DNA from: a virus
IMG/VR virus record: IMGVR_UViG_3300046479_000008
Location: 1-63,767 of that record
Reading direction: 5' to 3' (one strand)
DNA: 63,767 bases
Shown: positions 16,007-24,375 of the stretch, piece after piece
Layout: every line of letters starts with the position of its first letter
Numbering within the stretch: the stretch's first letter is position 1
Translations under genes and position numbers: made by a program
Notes under the pieces: generated by a model
Database searches by the model: none
What the model was told of the DNA's origin: nothing
What the model saw: the letters and a program-made list of their open reading frames with translations, nothing else

Positions 16007-18280
16007 TTAGATGCCTTGTGTGCTGCTTGGGTTCTGATAGAACGAACGGTCTTCGTTGGCATGAGGCTCATCCAGACCGGGCTCATGAGAGGCTCCTTCC
16101 AGATCAGGTTCCTTGCTCTCACCAGCGATGTCACTCTCGGGGTTCTCACCATCGGGAATATCTGATAGGCCCAGGACCACGTAGAGCTTGTCCATCACAG
16201 CGTCAAAGTCTTCATCGGTGAAGCCCTTGGAGTAGAACCCAGCGGACTCCAGAAGGTCATGATTGTTGAGCTTCTCACGTAGTTCCTGCTTGAGAGCTTC
16301 AATGTCCTCGTGGCCATCATAACTACCCGCAGCGTCTTCAAACTCTTTGACCACATTGTCTACCAGATCACTGGTGGCCAGTTCCTCAGCGATGTCCGAG
16401 ATGTAGTCTTCACCAGAGGGTTCATCGGTGCCAGTGATCTCCATACCACCATCGGCGAACTTAACCTCACCATCGTCTTCACTAGAGGCCTTGCCGAAGC
16501 TGCTACGATAGCTGGTCAGGATGTTGAGGACCTGAGTGCAATTCTTGATTGCCGGCTGAATCGCCTGAAGCTGTTCTGGATACTCACCAACCATATCCAT
16601 CAGGATGTCAACTATGCTCTGGAGGTTCTGGATCGTGGACTCCTCGGGCACCTTGGCAGCCGGGAGATGGGCCAGGGTCTCAAGCATTGAGTCCAAGGCT
16701 TCCATGTGAGCGTCACCACCAGGATCACCAACCAAGGCGTCCTTGTTGGCGCCGATTAGGTTGCTGGCCTCCTGAAGCATGCTCTGGGCTTTGGTGAGCT
16801 GATTCTCTTCGGCAGCAGCGCCAGTCCACTGGGTATCAGATTCCTTCTCAGGATCCATACGAGGTCCACCAACCATTGAAGACTCGGTGGTCTCAGCACT
16901 ACCCGGCTCACCGTAGTCCATCTGAGCTCTAAGACCTTCACCAGCGGCTACATGGCCAGTGTCAGGGTTGTTCTGATCAGGGTTAGTGTTGCAAGCACAG
17001 GGAGCACCAGGAGTGATGGGCTGACCACAGGAGGGACAGTTGCCCTGCTGAGCCTGAGCACCTGAAGGAGCATTGGTGTTAGCGTTCATGTCAGCGGTCT
17101 TGTCTTCCTCTTCACCACCGAACATATCCTTAGCGGTTTCCGGATCAGCAGTGCCAGAGAAGTCAACCAGGTCTTCATCTTCAGGAGCATCATCTAGGCT
17201 CATACCCTGTTCCTGAAGGACCTTGTCGCAGACATCATCTACCTGATCTTCAGGGACGCCAACGGCGCTGCAAGCCTCAAGCAGCTGCTCAAGCAATTCC
17301 TTATTGTCCTCTTCGGCCTTGTAGTCCAGGACCTTCTGGACCCAGTCACCACCGGTAGATTCCTTTTCAGGAGCCTGAGCGGAGGTATCGTTGATGTCCC
17401 CAGTGGGCTCCTCAACCTCGTTTCCCTCGATGCCATCAGCCTTCTTGCGGCGAGCGGCCAGACGAGAACGGAAGGAGGCCTGTACCTTCTTGGGCTCTTC
17501 AAGCTTGTCCTGCACTTCACGCTTAGTCTCATACACAGGCTGCTTGGTGGGATAGTTCTTCTGGAACTTGTCATCCACATGATCGGTCTCTGCATTACGA
17601 TTATCGGCAGGGAGTTCAGACTGGAAGCGACGGCGCATCCCCCCCATTTCAACGTCAACGGGGACGAGGTTAGCGGTGTGGCGCGATGCCATTCTTGATC
17701 TGAATTTCATTTGTTTACCTTCCTTGTTAGAATTCTTAGGGCTTAATAGGTTGAGAAAATCTTCATCCGTATCTACGTTTTGAGCTAGAGAACCGGAGCT
17801 CAGATCATAGCCAATATCCTGAATCGCAGAGAAGAATTCTTTAGCAGCAGTCTTCCGGGAAATCTTGATGAAGTTCCAATCCTGGGGGTTCTGCCCATAC
17901 TTGGTGTAAAACTCTTGCACAGCGTTCTTGTCGGTCTCTTCCAGGAGGCCATTCAACAGACTCCGATACTGGAAATATGCTCTCTTGACTTCCATATCAG
18001 TGCTGGAGGCCAGACCCTGTAGGCCTTTTCCAAGCTGATGGGCCCACTCATAGAGATTGGACCCTTTGACCTTAATGTTCTTGAGGACCTGGACGGTCTT
18101 GGCTTGGATCTCATTCGCAAGCTTATCAGCCAGGGCTTCCTTCTGGTAACGCTGTGAGGGCAGCTGACCTTGTTGTTGCCTGTTACGATAGTTGTCCTCT
18201 CGATAATTCACCTTATCAAGAGGGCCAGTCCAATCAACAGCTTGCTTTCTGCGGGAACAAATCACGGATTTGAATGCCAT
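16007..18280 (-). CDS. large acidic multi-segment protein, 757 aa
   Basis: Low-complexity and strongly acidic, mostly helices with polar linkers. Three basic segments resemble each other: FKSVICSRRKQA at residue 3, FRSRMASRHTAN at 193 and FRSRLAARRKKA at 270. The second begins at Met191, where the DNA (GGAAGGTAAACAA before ATG at 17710) looks like an RBS and repeats the AAGGTAAAC seen before the first ATG. A shorter 567-residue product from 17710 is therefore possible. A CxxC...CxC site lies at 415-430. A virion or scaffolding role is conceivable; no family is recognised. Confidence 0.8.
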   Translation of the reverse strand: MAFKSVICSRRKQAVDWTGPLDKVNYREDNYRNRQQQGQLPSQRYQKEALADKLANEIQAKTVQVLKNIKVKGSNLYEWAHQLGKGLQGLASSTDMEVKRAYFQYRSLLNGLLEETDKNAVQEFYTKYGQNPQDWNFIKISRKTAAKEFFSAIQDIGYDLSSGSLAQNVDTDEDFLNLLSPKNSNKEGKQMKFRSRMASRHTANLVPVDVEMGGMRRRFQSELPADNRNAETDHVDDKFQKNYPTKQPVYETKREVQDKLEEPKKVQASFRSRLAARRKKADGIEGNEVEEPTGDINDTSAQAPEKESTGGDWVQKVLDYKAEEDNKELLEQLLEACSAVGVPEDQVDDVCDKVLQEQGMSLDDAPEDEDLVDFSGTADPETAKDMFGGEEEDKTADMNANTNAPSGAQAQQGNCPSCGQPITPGAPCACNTNPDQNNPDTGHVAAGEGLRAQMDYGEPGSAETTESSMVGGPRMDPEKESDTQWTGAAAEENQLTKAQSMLQEASNLIGANKDALVGDPGGDAHMEALDSMLETLAHLPAAKVPEESTIQNLQSIVDILMDMVGEYPEQLQAIQPAIKNCTQVLNILTSYRSSFGKASSEDDGEVKFADGGMEITGTDEPSGEDYISDIAEELATSDLVDNVVKEFEDAAGSYDGHEDIEALKQELREKLNNHDLLESAGFYSKGFTDEDFDAVMDKLYVVLGLSDIPDGENPESDIAGESKEPDLEGASHEPGLDEPHANEDRSFYQNPSSTQGI

Positions 18281-18283
18281 AGT

Positions 18284-19033
18284 TTACCTTCGAATAGAGA
18301 TCTCAAAGGAAGATCTAGGAAGGTCTATGACCCTACCGAACACCCATCCCTTTTCAACATACTCTTGGATCTGAGCCTCGGGGATAATGGAGGTTTTGAC
18401 CCCATTATTCATCCAACGACTCTTTCCCATTGTCTTAGCACGTTTTTCAATTGCTTCTGGGTGAATCTCTATACCCTTTCTGGCCTCAGACAAACGTCTC
18501 TTAGCTTGCTCAGACTTAGGTCTCCCTGAATGGGTTTTAGACATCTTCTCTTTGGTAATCTCAGAGTGTAATGTACCTACACCCCAAACCCCTTTACGAG
18601 CATCGGAAGCCGCTCTGCGTTGCTCATCTGTCCATTTCCTTCCAGGCTTACCCTTGTGACTCTCTGCTATTCTGAATTTAGTTTCATTGCTCAATCTACC
18701 CGGACCCTTAGATGATATTTCAATGTTGTATCCGATTTCCCGTTTCCAAGAATGAAATGTAAGGATTAGGCATTGTTCCCAACGATCACATTGGTCTTGA
18801 GGGCATAGAAGAAGAGATTCAAACTTAAAGGCCCTTGGACCATATTTGTCCCAAGAGGCCTGAAGATGTCTGGAATCCTTCCCACTACGTAGCCTTTCTA
18901 TATGAGACTTGCATCGTTGATAGATTCCCAGTTTGCCTTGAGCTTGACCAATGTAAACTTTACCATTGACTTGGTTTGTTATAATATAGATTCCAACCTC
19001 AGTTGGGAGATGCCTGATCAGGTCCCGCAGCAT
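18284..19033 (-). CDS. GIY-YIG homing endonuclease with NUMOD3 repeats
   Basis: 249 residues. The catalytic GIY-YIG module is at the N-terminus: GIYIITN (14-20) and KVYIGQAQ (~26-33), with Arg at KSHIERLRSG. Basic repeats of the NUMOD3 type follow (HKGKPGRKWTDEQRRAASDA, HSGRPKSEQAKRRLSEARKG), which bind DNA in free-standing phage homing enzymes. Its start overlaps the DUF6378-like gene upstream by 35 bases and it ends three bases before the 757-residue gene, the layout of a mobile gene inserted between two host genes. Confidence 0.9.
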   Translation of the reverse strand: MLRDLIRHLPTEVGIYIITNQVNGKVYIGQAQGKLGIYQRCKSHIERLRSGKDSRHLQASWDKYGPRAFKFESLLLCPQDQCDRWEQCLILTFHSWKREIGYNIEISSKGPGRLSNETKFRIAESHKGKPGRKWTDEQRRAASDARKGVWGVGTLHSEITKEKMSKTHSGRPKSEQAKRRLSEARKGIEIHPEAIEKRAKTMGKSRWMNNGVKTSIIPEAQIQEYVEKGWVFGRVIDLPRSSFEISIRR

Positions 19034-19388
19034 TTACCTTTTCCTTAACGGGGAAGATCCTTCCCCTTACTTCTCCTTCAGAAGTAAAGAAATTGGCATT
19101 AGTGTCGATCTCTTCAAGGATCGCTGAGTAGACAGCCAGGTCCCGTAGAGAGTCCTGATGGCTCTCTCCCCGCTCGACAGACACAGCCCACCTAGTTAGC
19201 TTTACTACGGCCAACTCAAGGATGTGCCATCTCTGGAAGGCCTCATCGGAGTCCAACTTGACCCCGTTGGGGAACAAGGCTTGCATGACCCCACCCACAC
19301 GCTTGAAGTTGTCACCGTATACAGCATTGCGTTCGTTATATGTCTTGGCAGCTTCCGCTAGGATCGCTCCAGCTTTGATCTCAGTCAT
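18999..19388 (-). CDS. DUF6378-like protein
   Basis: 129 residues. The core ILAEAAKTYNERNAVYGDNF, followed by FQRWHILELAVVKLTRWA and HQDSLRDLAVYSAILEE, matches what I recall of the DUF6378 family (all-alpha, resembling MazG-type phosphohydrolase helices; biochemical role not established). The last ~20 residues (GRIFPVKEKVNAAGPDQASP) overlap the homing endonuclease and probably replace an original C-terminus. A second copy of the same domain ends the protein at 24376. Confidence 0.75.
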   Translation of the reverse strand: MTEIKAGAILAEAAKTYNERNAVYGDNFKRVGGVMQALFPNGVKLDSDEAFQRWHILELAVVKLTRWAVSVERGESHQDSLRDLAVYSAILEEIDTNANFFTSEGEVRGRIFPVKEKVNAAGPDQASPN

Positions 19389-19401
19389 GGTTCACCTTGT
19401 G

Positions 19402-20121
19402 TTAGGATACTGGTGTGAAGGATAGCACCTTGACAGCCGGAGGAGGCACCATACCATCCGCTTCGGCTTCTTCCACACCCGCTAGCATTGCACTATTTAG
19501 CTCATCAATTGCTTGCTTCTCTGTGAAAGGACTCTCTGAGTAAGCAATATAGATCTGATCATCCGAATTGTCAACTTCCATAACGAATGGATAGCCCAAG
19601 AGATCCTCTAGGATTGCCATGAAAGTGCTCTTCGCGCAGTCATCATCGAATAAGGCTAGAGTTGTAAACCCTTCTGGGACCTCATTGGGATCCTCATCGA
19701 CTAGCTCAAGCTCCTCTGGAGTCATGGCTCTAGGGCCAGCCCAAGCAAAACCATTCGCGGGATCTCCACTGATCACAAACTTACCCTGAGTTTGCATCTC
19801 CGCAAGCTTCTCTTGCACTTCATCGGCTATACCACGCCAGTCAAAGATATCAAAGTTGATGCTCAACTGGGTTTCCTTCACAGAGTAGCCAGATACAATG
19901 CCAAGGTCCTCGAAATCCTCACGCAAGCTAGGGCTATTGGCGGCCAAGAATACGGTGGAGGAGGCAACTTGAAACTGATCCCCACCCAAGGGTTTTCCAC
20001 CCAAGACCTTCACGGCTCTGGCGATCTCTTTCTTACACTGAGCCGGGTCGTTGTCTGGAAGGTAGATGGAGAAGGGTTTCCGCTTAGGAGCAGCAGTGAG
20101 GAGTTTGGAGGTTAGTCTCAT
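19402..20121 (-). CDS. LTAKLLKRA-tagged hypothetical protein, 239 aa
   Basis: Starts MRLTSKLLTAAPKRKPFS, a variant of the window's recurring N-terminal tag. The rest is acidic alpha/beta with strands around VFLAANSPSLREDF and LSINFDIFDWRG. The DW...G motif of the smaller relatives is not evident, so only the tag may be shared. ATG overlaps the upstream stop by four bases. Confidence 0.7.
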   Translation of the reverse strand: MRLTSKLLTAAPKRKPFSIYLPDNDPAQCKKEIARAVKVLGGKPLGGDQFQVASSTVFLAANSPSLREDFEDLGIVSGYSVKETQLSINFDIFDWRGIADEVQEKLAEMQTQGKFVISGDPANGFAWAGPRAMTPEELELVDEDPNEVPEGFTTLALFDDDCAKSTFMAILEDLLGYPFVMEVDNSDDQIYIAYSESPFTEKQAIDELNSAMLAGVEEAEADGMVPPPAVKVLSFTPVS

Positions 20122-21089
20122 AGAGTCTTCTCAAATAGATATCGATCGCCCATCTCATCCACCTTCTTGAAGCCTATGCTGAGCAGGATGTCCCATAGGT
20201 AATCAAGAAGCTCATGTGTGTTCTCGAAGTCATAGAACTCTTCCTTGAAGACCAGAGAGGAGCAAATGAACCTTGCATCACTCTCCTTATACATAGTGAA
20301 TGTGGTAAGGGTTTCATCATTATAGCTGACGCAGAACCCATGGGAGGTTCCTGAGGTCTGTCTCTGAGAGACTTGGAATCCGGCCTCACGGAGCATATTG
20401 GTGGTCTTATACATAAGCTTACAGGTGGTGTCCCACGCCTGAGATTCAGATGTAGCATGCTTACGAAGCAGTTTGGCCGTGAACCGCTTAGAGGTCTTGG
20501 TGCCCTCACTGAGGGATCCCCAGATGATCTGTGCCATCATCCTGTAATCCCGCTCACCCAGGGCCTGGGAGATCTCCATCCCATACTCCCAATCGGGATC
20601 GTCATCCTTGCTCACCCCTAGGTCGATCAGACCTTCTTGGATAGCCCTGGTGGCAACATGCTCAAAGTCATCACCATGGATCAATGCCTCATAGACATCG
20701 TTCTCTGACTTACAAGAGCGGAACACCGGCTCGTCCAGGAGCATATCCGCCAGGAGCACATAGTCACTCTCCTTGAGGGACAACTTACTAGTTGGCTCAT
20801 GGAAGTTCCGGATGTTGTCCAAGGCTTCCAGGCAGAGGACCTCGTGATCATAAGGGCAATCACTCAAGTCATCACCATCCTCACCCATACCAGGGTGGTA
20901 GAAGGATCTAGGATCCTCCTCCCAAGCGGGGAGCGAATGGTTCATGACAATGTCTTTGAGCTTCTTCCAGCCCTGATCAGATACAGCGTCCCAGTTACCA
21001 AACTCTCGGCTCTGGACCTGTTCAAACAGATGCCTGATGCATCCCTCAAACATCTCCACCCATTCTTCTCTGGTATAGCGTCTTGGCAT
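20118..21089 (-). CDS. LTAKLLKRA-family domain fused to an N-terminal region
   Basis: ATG at 21089 has GAGG six bases upstream; the frame to 21101 would use TTG. 323 residues. The first ~200 are an acidic helical region without known domain. Then RFTAKLLRKHATSESQAW marks an internal copy of the tag, and ~120 residues later YLWDILLSIGFKKV matches the family's second motif. This looks like a fusion of an upstream gene with a family member, which shows that the tag need not be N-terminal. Confidence 0.72.
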   Translation of the reverse strand: MPRRYTREEWVEMFEGCIRHLFEQVQSREFGNWDAVSDQGWKKLKDIVMNHSLPAWEEDPRSFYHPGMGEDGDDLSDCPYDHEVLCLEALDNIRNFHEPTSKLSLKESDYVLLADMLLDEPVFRSCKSENDVYEALIHGDDFEHVATRAIQEGLIDLGVSKDDDPDWEYGMEISQALGERDYRMMAQIIWGSLSEGTKTSKRFTAKLLRKHATSESQAWDTTCKLMYKTTNMLREAGFQVSQRQTSGTSHGFCVSYNDETLTTFTMYKESDARFICSSLVFKEEFYDFENTHELLDYLWDILLSIGFKKVDEMGDRYLFEKTL

Positions 21090-21116
21090 GTATGTCCTCA
21101 ATAGAGTACGTGAAGG

Positions 21117-22016
21117 TTAATCTACCAGGATCTTTCTCTTTCCACCCATCTCAGCACGGAGGGATGAACGAGCATTATTTCCTGGATCGACGTAAGGCAA
21201 GGGCTCAATTGGGGTTTCGGCTTCCTGAACGGGCTCAACTGTGGGTTCAGGGTCTGGTTCTTTGGTCATAGGTTGGGTTGGAACAGGTTCTGGGGCCGGT
21301 TTAGGCTCCTGGGGATGGCTGTGGGGTGACGTGACAAAGATCCCAATCTCAATGGATATGGCAAAGATCGCCAAGACCCAGAAGGCTACCCACCGGGGTG
21401 ACATGGCCAGGGTATCCCCGATGACCTCATACATGGTGCGCTTCTGAGTAGACAGATTGGTCTTGTCTTGGGTCTGCAGCGTGTTGATCCGCGTCTGGGA
21501 CTCCATACGCTTGCTCATGTAGTCCTGGATGCTCTGCTGGTCGGCCACGATGAGCTTCTGTAGCTCGATCTTCCTGGTGATCTTATCGTCATCTAAGGAG
21601 GCAATGGCCGATCTCTTGTCTGCTATGGCCTTCTGGGTGGTGCTGATAGACTCTTCGTATAGTTGCTGGTTCTTCCGCTCCAGATTGATGTCATCCACCT
21701 TAGACACCACCCCCACTCGGGCACCCACCTGATCCACCGTGGAGATCGCGTAGCCGAAGGAAGCTAGCAGCGAGTAGAGAGCCACGAACCCATAGGCCCC
21801 GTAGAGACCTACCATCCGCATCATCTTGCCCTTATGCTCACGGACCATGTTGGCGGCCACTAGGCAATAGAGCTTCAAGGCCTCAATGGCCAAGGAGCCT
21901 CCGATGAGTGCCACCTTCTCCAATGGGCTGGTGCCAAGCTCGATGGCTAGGTTGTAGGTAAAGAACGAGCTTACCAGTGCCAGGAACAAGAAGCTTATCC
22001 ACTGAAAGTATTCCAT
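21117..22016 (-). CDS. membrane protein with central coiled coil
   Basis: 299 residues. Likely transmembrane helices at ~5-25, 34-57, 68-92 and 205-229. Between the third and fourth lies a ~100-residue charged heptad-like helix (LERKNQQLYEESISTTQKAI to RINTLQTQDKTNLSTQKR) that should form a coiled coil. The C-terminus is Pro/Glu-rich (PQEPKPAPEPVPTQPMTKEP). Such an architecture could sense or tether at the inner membrane; no family is recognised. First minus-strand gene after a divergent switch at 22017-22079. Confidence 0.8.
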   Translation of the reverse strand: MEYFQWISFLFLALVSSFFTYNLAIELGTSPLEKVALIGGSLAIEALKLYCLVAANMVREHKGKMMRMVGLYGAYGFVALYSLLASFGYAISTVDQVGARVGVVSKVDDINLERKNQQLYEESISTTQKAIADKRSAIASLDDDKITRKIELQKLIVADQQSIQDYMSKRMESQTRINTLQTQDKTNLSTQKRTMYEVIGDTLAMSPRWVAFWVLAIFAISIEIGIFVTSPHSHPQEPKPAPEPVPTQPMTKEPDPEPTVEPVQEAETPIEPLPYVDPGNNARSSLRAEMGGKRKILVD

Positions 22017-22079
22017 TCGAGGTCCCTTAGATTCATTAGGCTACTGAGGCTTTCAATCACGAGTTGATCCAGGAGTCTT

Positions 22080-22496
22080 ATGCTCACCGCCAAACTACTC
22101 AAGAGGGCCGTCAAGAGACTAGGTAAGACTGTCATTCAGGAGTTGGGGCAAGAGCTTCTAGCATTCCTGCAAGAGACCTTCCCGGCTAACGAGTTCAAGC
22201 TACAAGTCTCTGATTGGGGTGCGCAGAAGGGTGATGCAGACATTTTGGTCAAATACGGCTGGCAGTTCATCAACATAGCCTCCTTTGGTAAGATCAAGGG
22301 CGCTGTGATCATGGGGCTTATGAATAAGGAGAAGCATTTCCAAGGCCTCAAATGCACACCAGAGGAAGTGGCTATGTTCTTAGAGATCCAGGAGGCCATT
22401 GGGGATTTCATAGTGACCAAAGGATTCCAACAGAAAAGCGTCAACGGGGATGACTTTCATACTTGGTATAAGCAACCAGAGGCTTCTCAATCCTAA
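22080..22496 (+). CDS. LTAKLLKRA-family protein on the plus strand, 138 aa
   Basis: Begins MLTAKLLKRAVKRLGKTV, and GDFIVTKGFQQK near the end matches the second family motif. Length and motif order equal those of the 1.4-2.5 kb members although this gene lies 20 kb away on the other strand. CAGGAG stands eight bases before the ATG. A 63-base divergent region separates it from the membrane protein gene and should hold promoters for both, but I see no clear consensus boxes. Confidence 0.8.
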   Translation: MLTAKLLKRAVKRLGKTVIQELGQELLAFLQETFPANEFKLQVSDWGAQKGDADILVKYGWQFINIASFGKIKGAVIMGLMNKEKHFQGLKCTPEEVAMFLEIQEAIGDFIVTKGFQQKSVNGDDFHTWYKQPEASQS

Positions 22497-22514
22497 TTTG
22501 ATTCCGGAGAATCC

Positions 22515-22823
22515 ATGTCCGCGCAATACTACACCTTCACTCAGACTGTCTACCTCCCCAATGGGATCACTATGGGCAACGGAGACTTCATGGCCTTCGA
22601 CGCAACATCCTTCGTAGCCCTAGTCTACCCTGGTATGGTTGATAAGCAGGTGTTGCGGTTCAACCTTGGTGAGATCAATGCAATGCTCGCTAAGGGGTTC
22701 ATTGTCTCCACTGCTGTAGTCCCTGCAGGGTTGCCCGGTGATCTCAACTTCGATGACTCCGCTGTGATCGTTGAGCCCATCGTTCGCCCTGTGGATCCCA
22801 ACGTTCCTGCCCCAGGGGCCTAA
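22515..22823 (+). CDS. hypothetical protein, 102 aa
   Basis: CCGGAG precedes the ATG. The sequence is beta-rich and neutral (YYTFTQTVYLPNGITMGNGD), ending in a Pro-rich tail (VRPVDPNVPAPGA). Such compact beta proteins are common among virion decoration or tail proteins, but nothing specific is recognised. Second gene of the plus-strand pair; a terminator follows about 70 bases downstream. Confidence 0.7.
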   Translation: MSAQYYTFTQTVYLPNGITMGNGDFMAFDATSFVALVYPGMVDKQVLRFNLGEINAMLAKGFIVSTAVVPAGLPGDLNFDDSAVIVEPIVRPVDPNVPAPGA

Positions 22824-22892
22824 TGATATGGATATGAATTCCCCTTTCCTTCAAAAGGGTTGATTTCACGTTTTGATTTCAGACACAAGTCA

Positions 22893-22913
22893 GGCCCCAT
22901 TGCTGGGGCCTTT
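22893..22913 (+). terminator. Rho-independent terminator of the plus-strand pair
   Basis: GGCCCC and GGGGCC form a 6-bp GC stem with loop ATTGCT followed by TTTCT. It lies between converging genes and ends the 22080-22823 unit. A weaker CCCTTT/AAAGGG hairpin is seen just upstream near 22842-22860. Confidence 0.7.
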
Positions 22914-22932
22914 CTCATGTAATGAAGGGAAG

Positions 22933-23547
22933 TTACTGAATGCGCTGGATGAACTTGAGGTCGTAGCCCAGGATGGCTTCGGTGTCCAGGATCAGGTAGT
23001 GATACTTGCGGCCCTCAGCGACCAGGAACGGGTTGGTGTGGCTCTCGGTGAGGACTTCCTGAGCGATAACCAACCCACCCTCGGTGACCAGGTGCTGCTT
23101 GACCAGCTCCACATTGGGCACATGGAAGCCCAGGTGAGAGAGCTTGCAGGGCGGCAGGGGCACCCCAGTAGCAGCGGCTCTGGCGGAGTGCCAGTCGGTG
23201 TTGGTCTGGGTGGGAGCGTCGTAAGTGAGCAGCTCGAACTCAACGCCCTTGGAGGTCATACCCGGCTTGACGTTGACGTAGCTGTAGGAGAAGTTCAGCA
23301 CTCCCTGGACCTGAGTCTGCTGCCCGAACACGGTGCCCTGAGCGACATTGCGATCAGTGGCCCAGTCGGAATGGCCCAGACCACCCATGAACAACTGCAC
23401 GTTGGGCAGGGCATCAGCGGAGACCAGGAAGGCGATCTGGTCGACCACCATGGGGAAGGGGAACTTGAGGGTCTTGGCGAACCCAGCGAGCTTCGCGAGG
23501 GCGGCCAGGATATCAGGATTGCTCTGGGGTTCAGTGATTGGTGACAT
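22933..23547 (-). CDS. VOC/glyoxalase-fold protein
   Basis: ATG at 23547 with GGAG nearby gives 204 residues; the longer frame runs into the SDR gene. Two half-domains can be seen: VVDQIAFLVSADALPNVQLF ... GVEFELLTYD, then LSHLGFHVPNVELVKQHLVT ... YHYLILDT. Each has the opening strand-helix of a vicinal-oxygen-chelate module with His/Glu/Tyr candidates for metal binding. Substrate is unknown. Likely cotranscribed with the SDR gene 29 bases upstream, suggesting an auxiliary metabolic pair. Confidence 0.65.
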   Translation of the reverse strand: MSPITEPQSNPDILAALAKLAGFAKTLKFPFPMVVDQIAFLVSADALPNVQLFMGGLGHSDWATDRNVAQGTVFGQQTQVQGVLNFSYSYVNVKPGMTSKGVEFELLTYDAPTQTNTDWHSARAAATGVPLPPCKLSHLGFHVPNVELVKQHLVTEGGLVIAQEVLTESHTNPFLVAEGRKYHYLILDTEAILGYDLKFIQRIQ

Positions 23548-23576
23548 TGATTGTGCTCCGTAGAAGAGAGGATACC

Positions 23577-24347
23577 TTAGGCCCCGTAGGGCATGACGGT
23601 CTTGTTGAAGAACTCGTGACGGCTCTTGTGGCCGAGGATGAAGCCGATATACTCCGCCAGGGCATGCACGGAGGTCTCCTTCCCGCTGGGGAGAGAAGTG
23701 AGCTGATACTTGGTGGTCTGCTCCGGAGTCCAACCATTGGCCTCACTGACCGCATTGAGGATGTAGGTGCTCATCCCAGACTCATCGGGCTGCTTGTGCT
23801 CCGGATCCTTGGGGCCTTCGAGCTTGTTGGGACTGATGCCAAACACTGTCACACCCCAACCCTTGCGCCAGGATTCGTGACCAAGCTGCAGGGTGATCAT
23901 CTTCTGTGCAGCCTTGGACGAGTTGTAGAGACTGCTGTTCGTGAAGGGCACCTCAGAGGCATTGGAGATGATGTTCAGGATGGTGCCCTTGGAGGTCTTC
24001 AGGGAGGGCAGGAACCCCTGAGCGAGGAACAGGGTGGCCTTGGCATTCAAGGCATAGATCTGGTCAAACTCCTCGCTGGTGATGTCCTCGAAGGGGACGA
24101 TCTTGTTGACCCCAAGGTTGTTGACCAACACATCAACCTGTCCACCACAATGACCTAATACCTCCTGGATGGCATCATGGGTCTGGTCGATGTCCGAGAG
24201 GTCAGCGACAATGGTGGGGAACTCAATGCAGGGTTTGCAGTCAATGTTGAAGCACTCGAAGCCCTGGTGATGCAGCTCGCGCAGGATCTGTAGACCCAGA
24301 CCACTGGACCCGCCGGAGACTACCGCTACGCGTTTCTGTTTAATCAT
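23577..24347 (-). CDS. short-chain dehydrogenase/reductase
   Basis: 256 residues, standard SDR length. The nucleotide-binding loop is SGGSSGLGLQ (11-20), NNLG appears near 76, and the catalytic Tyr-x-x-x-Lys is YNSSK with an upstream Ser in NIISNASEV. Asp in NIDCKPC after strand two suggests a preference for NAD(H) over NADP(H) (inference). Substrate cannot be read. A host-type metabolic gene inside a phage operon, paired with the VOC-like protein. Confidence 0.9.
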   Translation of the reverse strand: MIKQKRVAVVSGGSSGLGLQILRELHHQGFECFNIDCKPCIEFPTIVADLSDIDQTHDAIQEVLGHCGGQVDVLVNNLGVNKIVPFEDITSEEFDQIYALNAKATLFLAQGFLPSLKTSKGTILNIISNASEVPFTNSSLYNSSKAAQKMITLQLGHESWRKGWGVTVFGISPNKLEGPKDPEHKQPDESGMSTYILNAVSEANGWTPEQTTKYQLTSLPSGKETSVHALAEYIGFILGHKSRHEFFNKTVMPYGA

Positions 24348-24375
24348 ATTACTCCTCGATGATGGATGTTCTAGG

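Noticed and set aside
16007-17710. Annotating the 757-residue protein as two separate genes
   Set aside because: The frame is open throughout with no stop before Met191, so one gene with a possible internal start is the simpler reading.
23548-23733. 62-residue N-terminal extension of the VOC-like protein
   Set aside because: It overlaps the SDR coding end out of frame and is Arg/Pro/His-rich. ATG at 23547 has a ribosome site.
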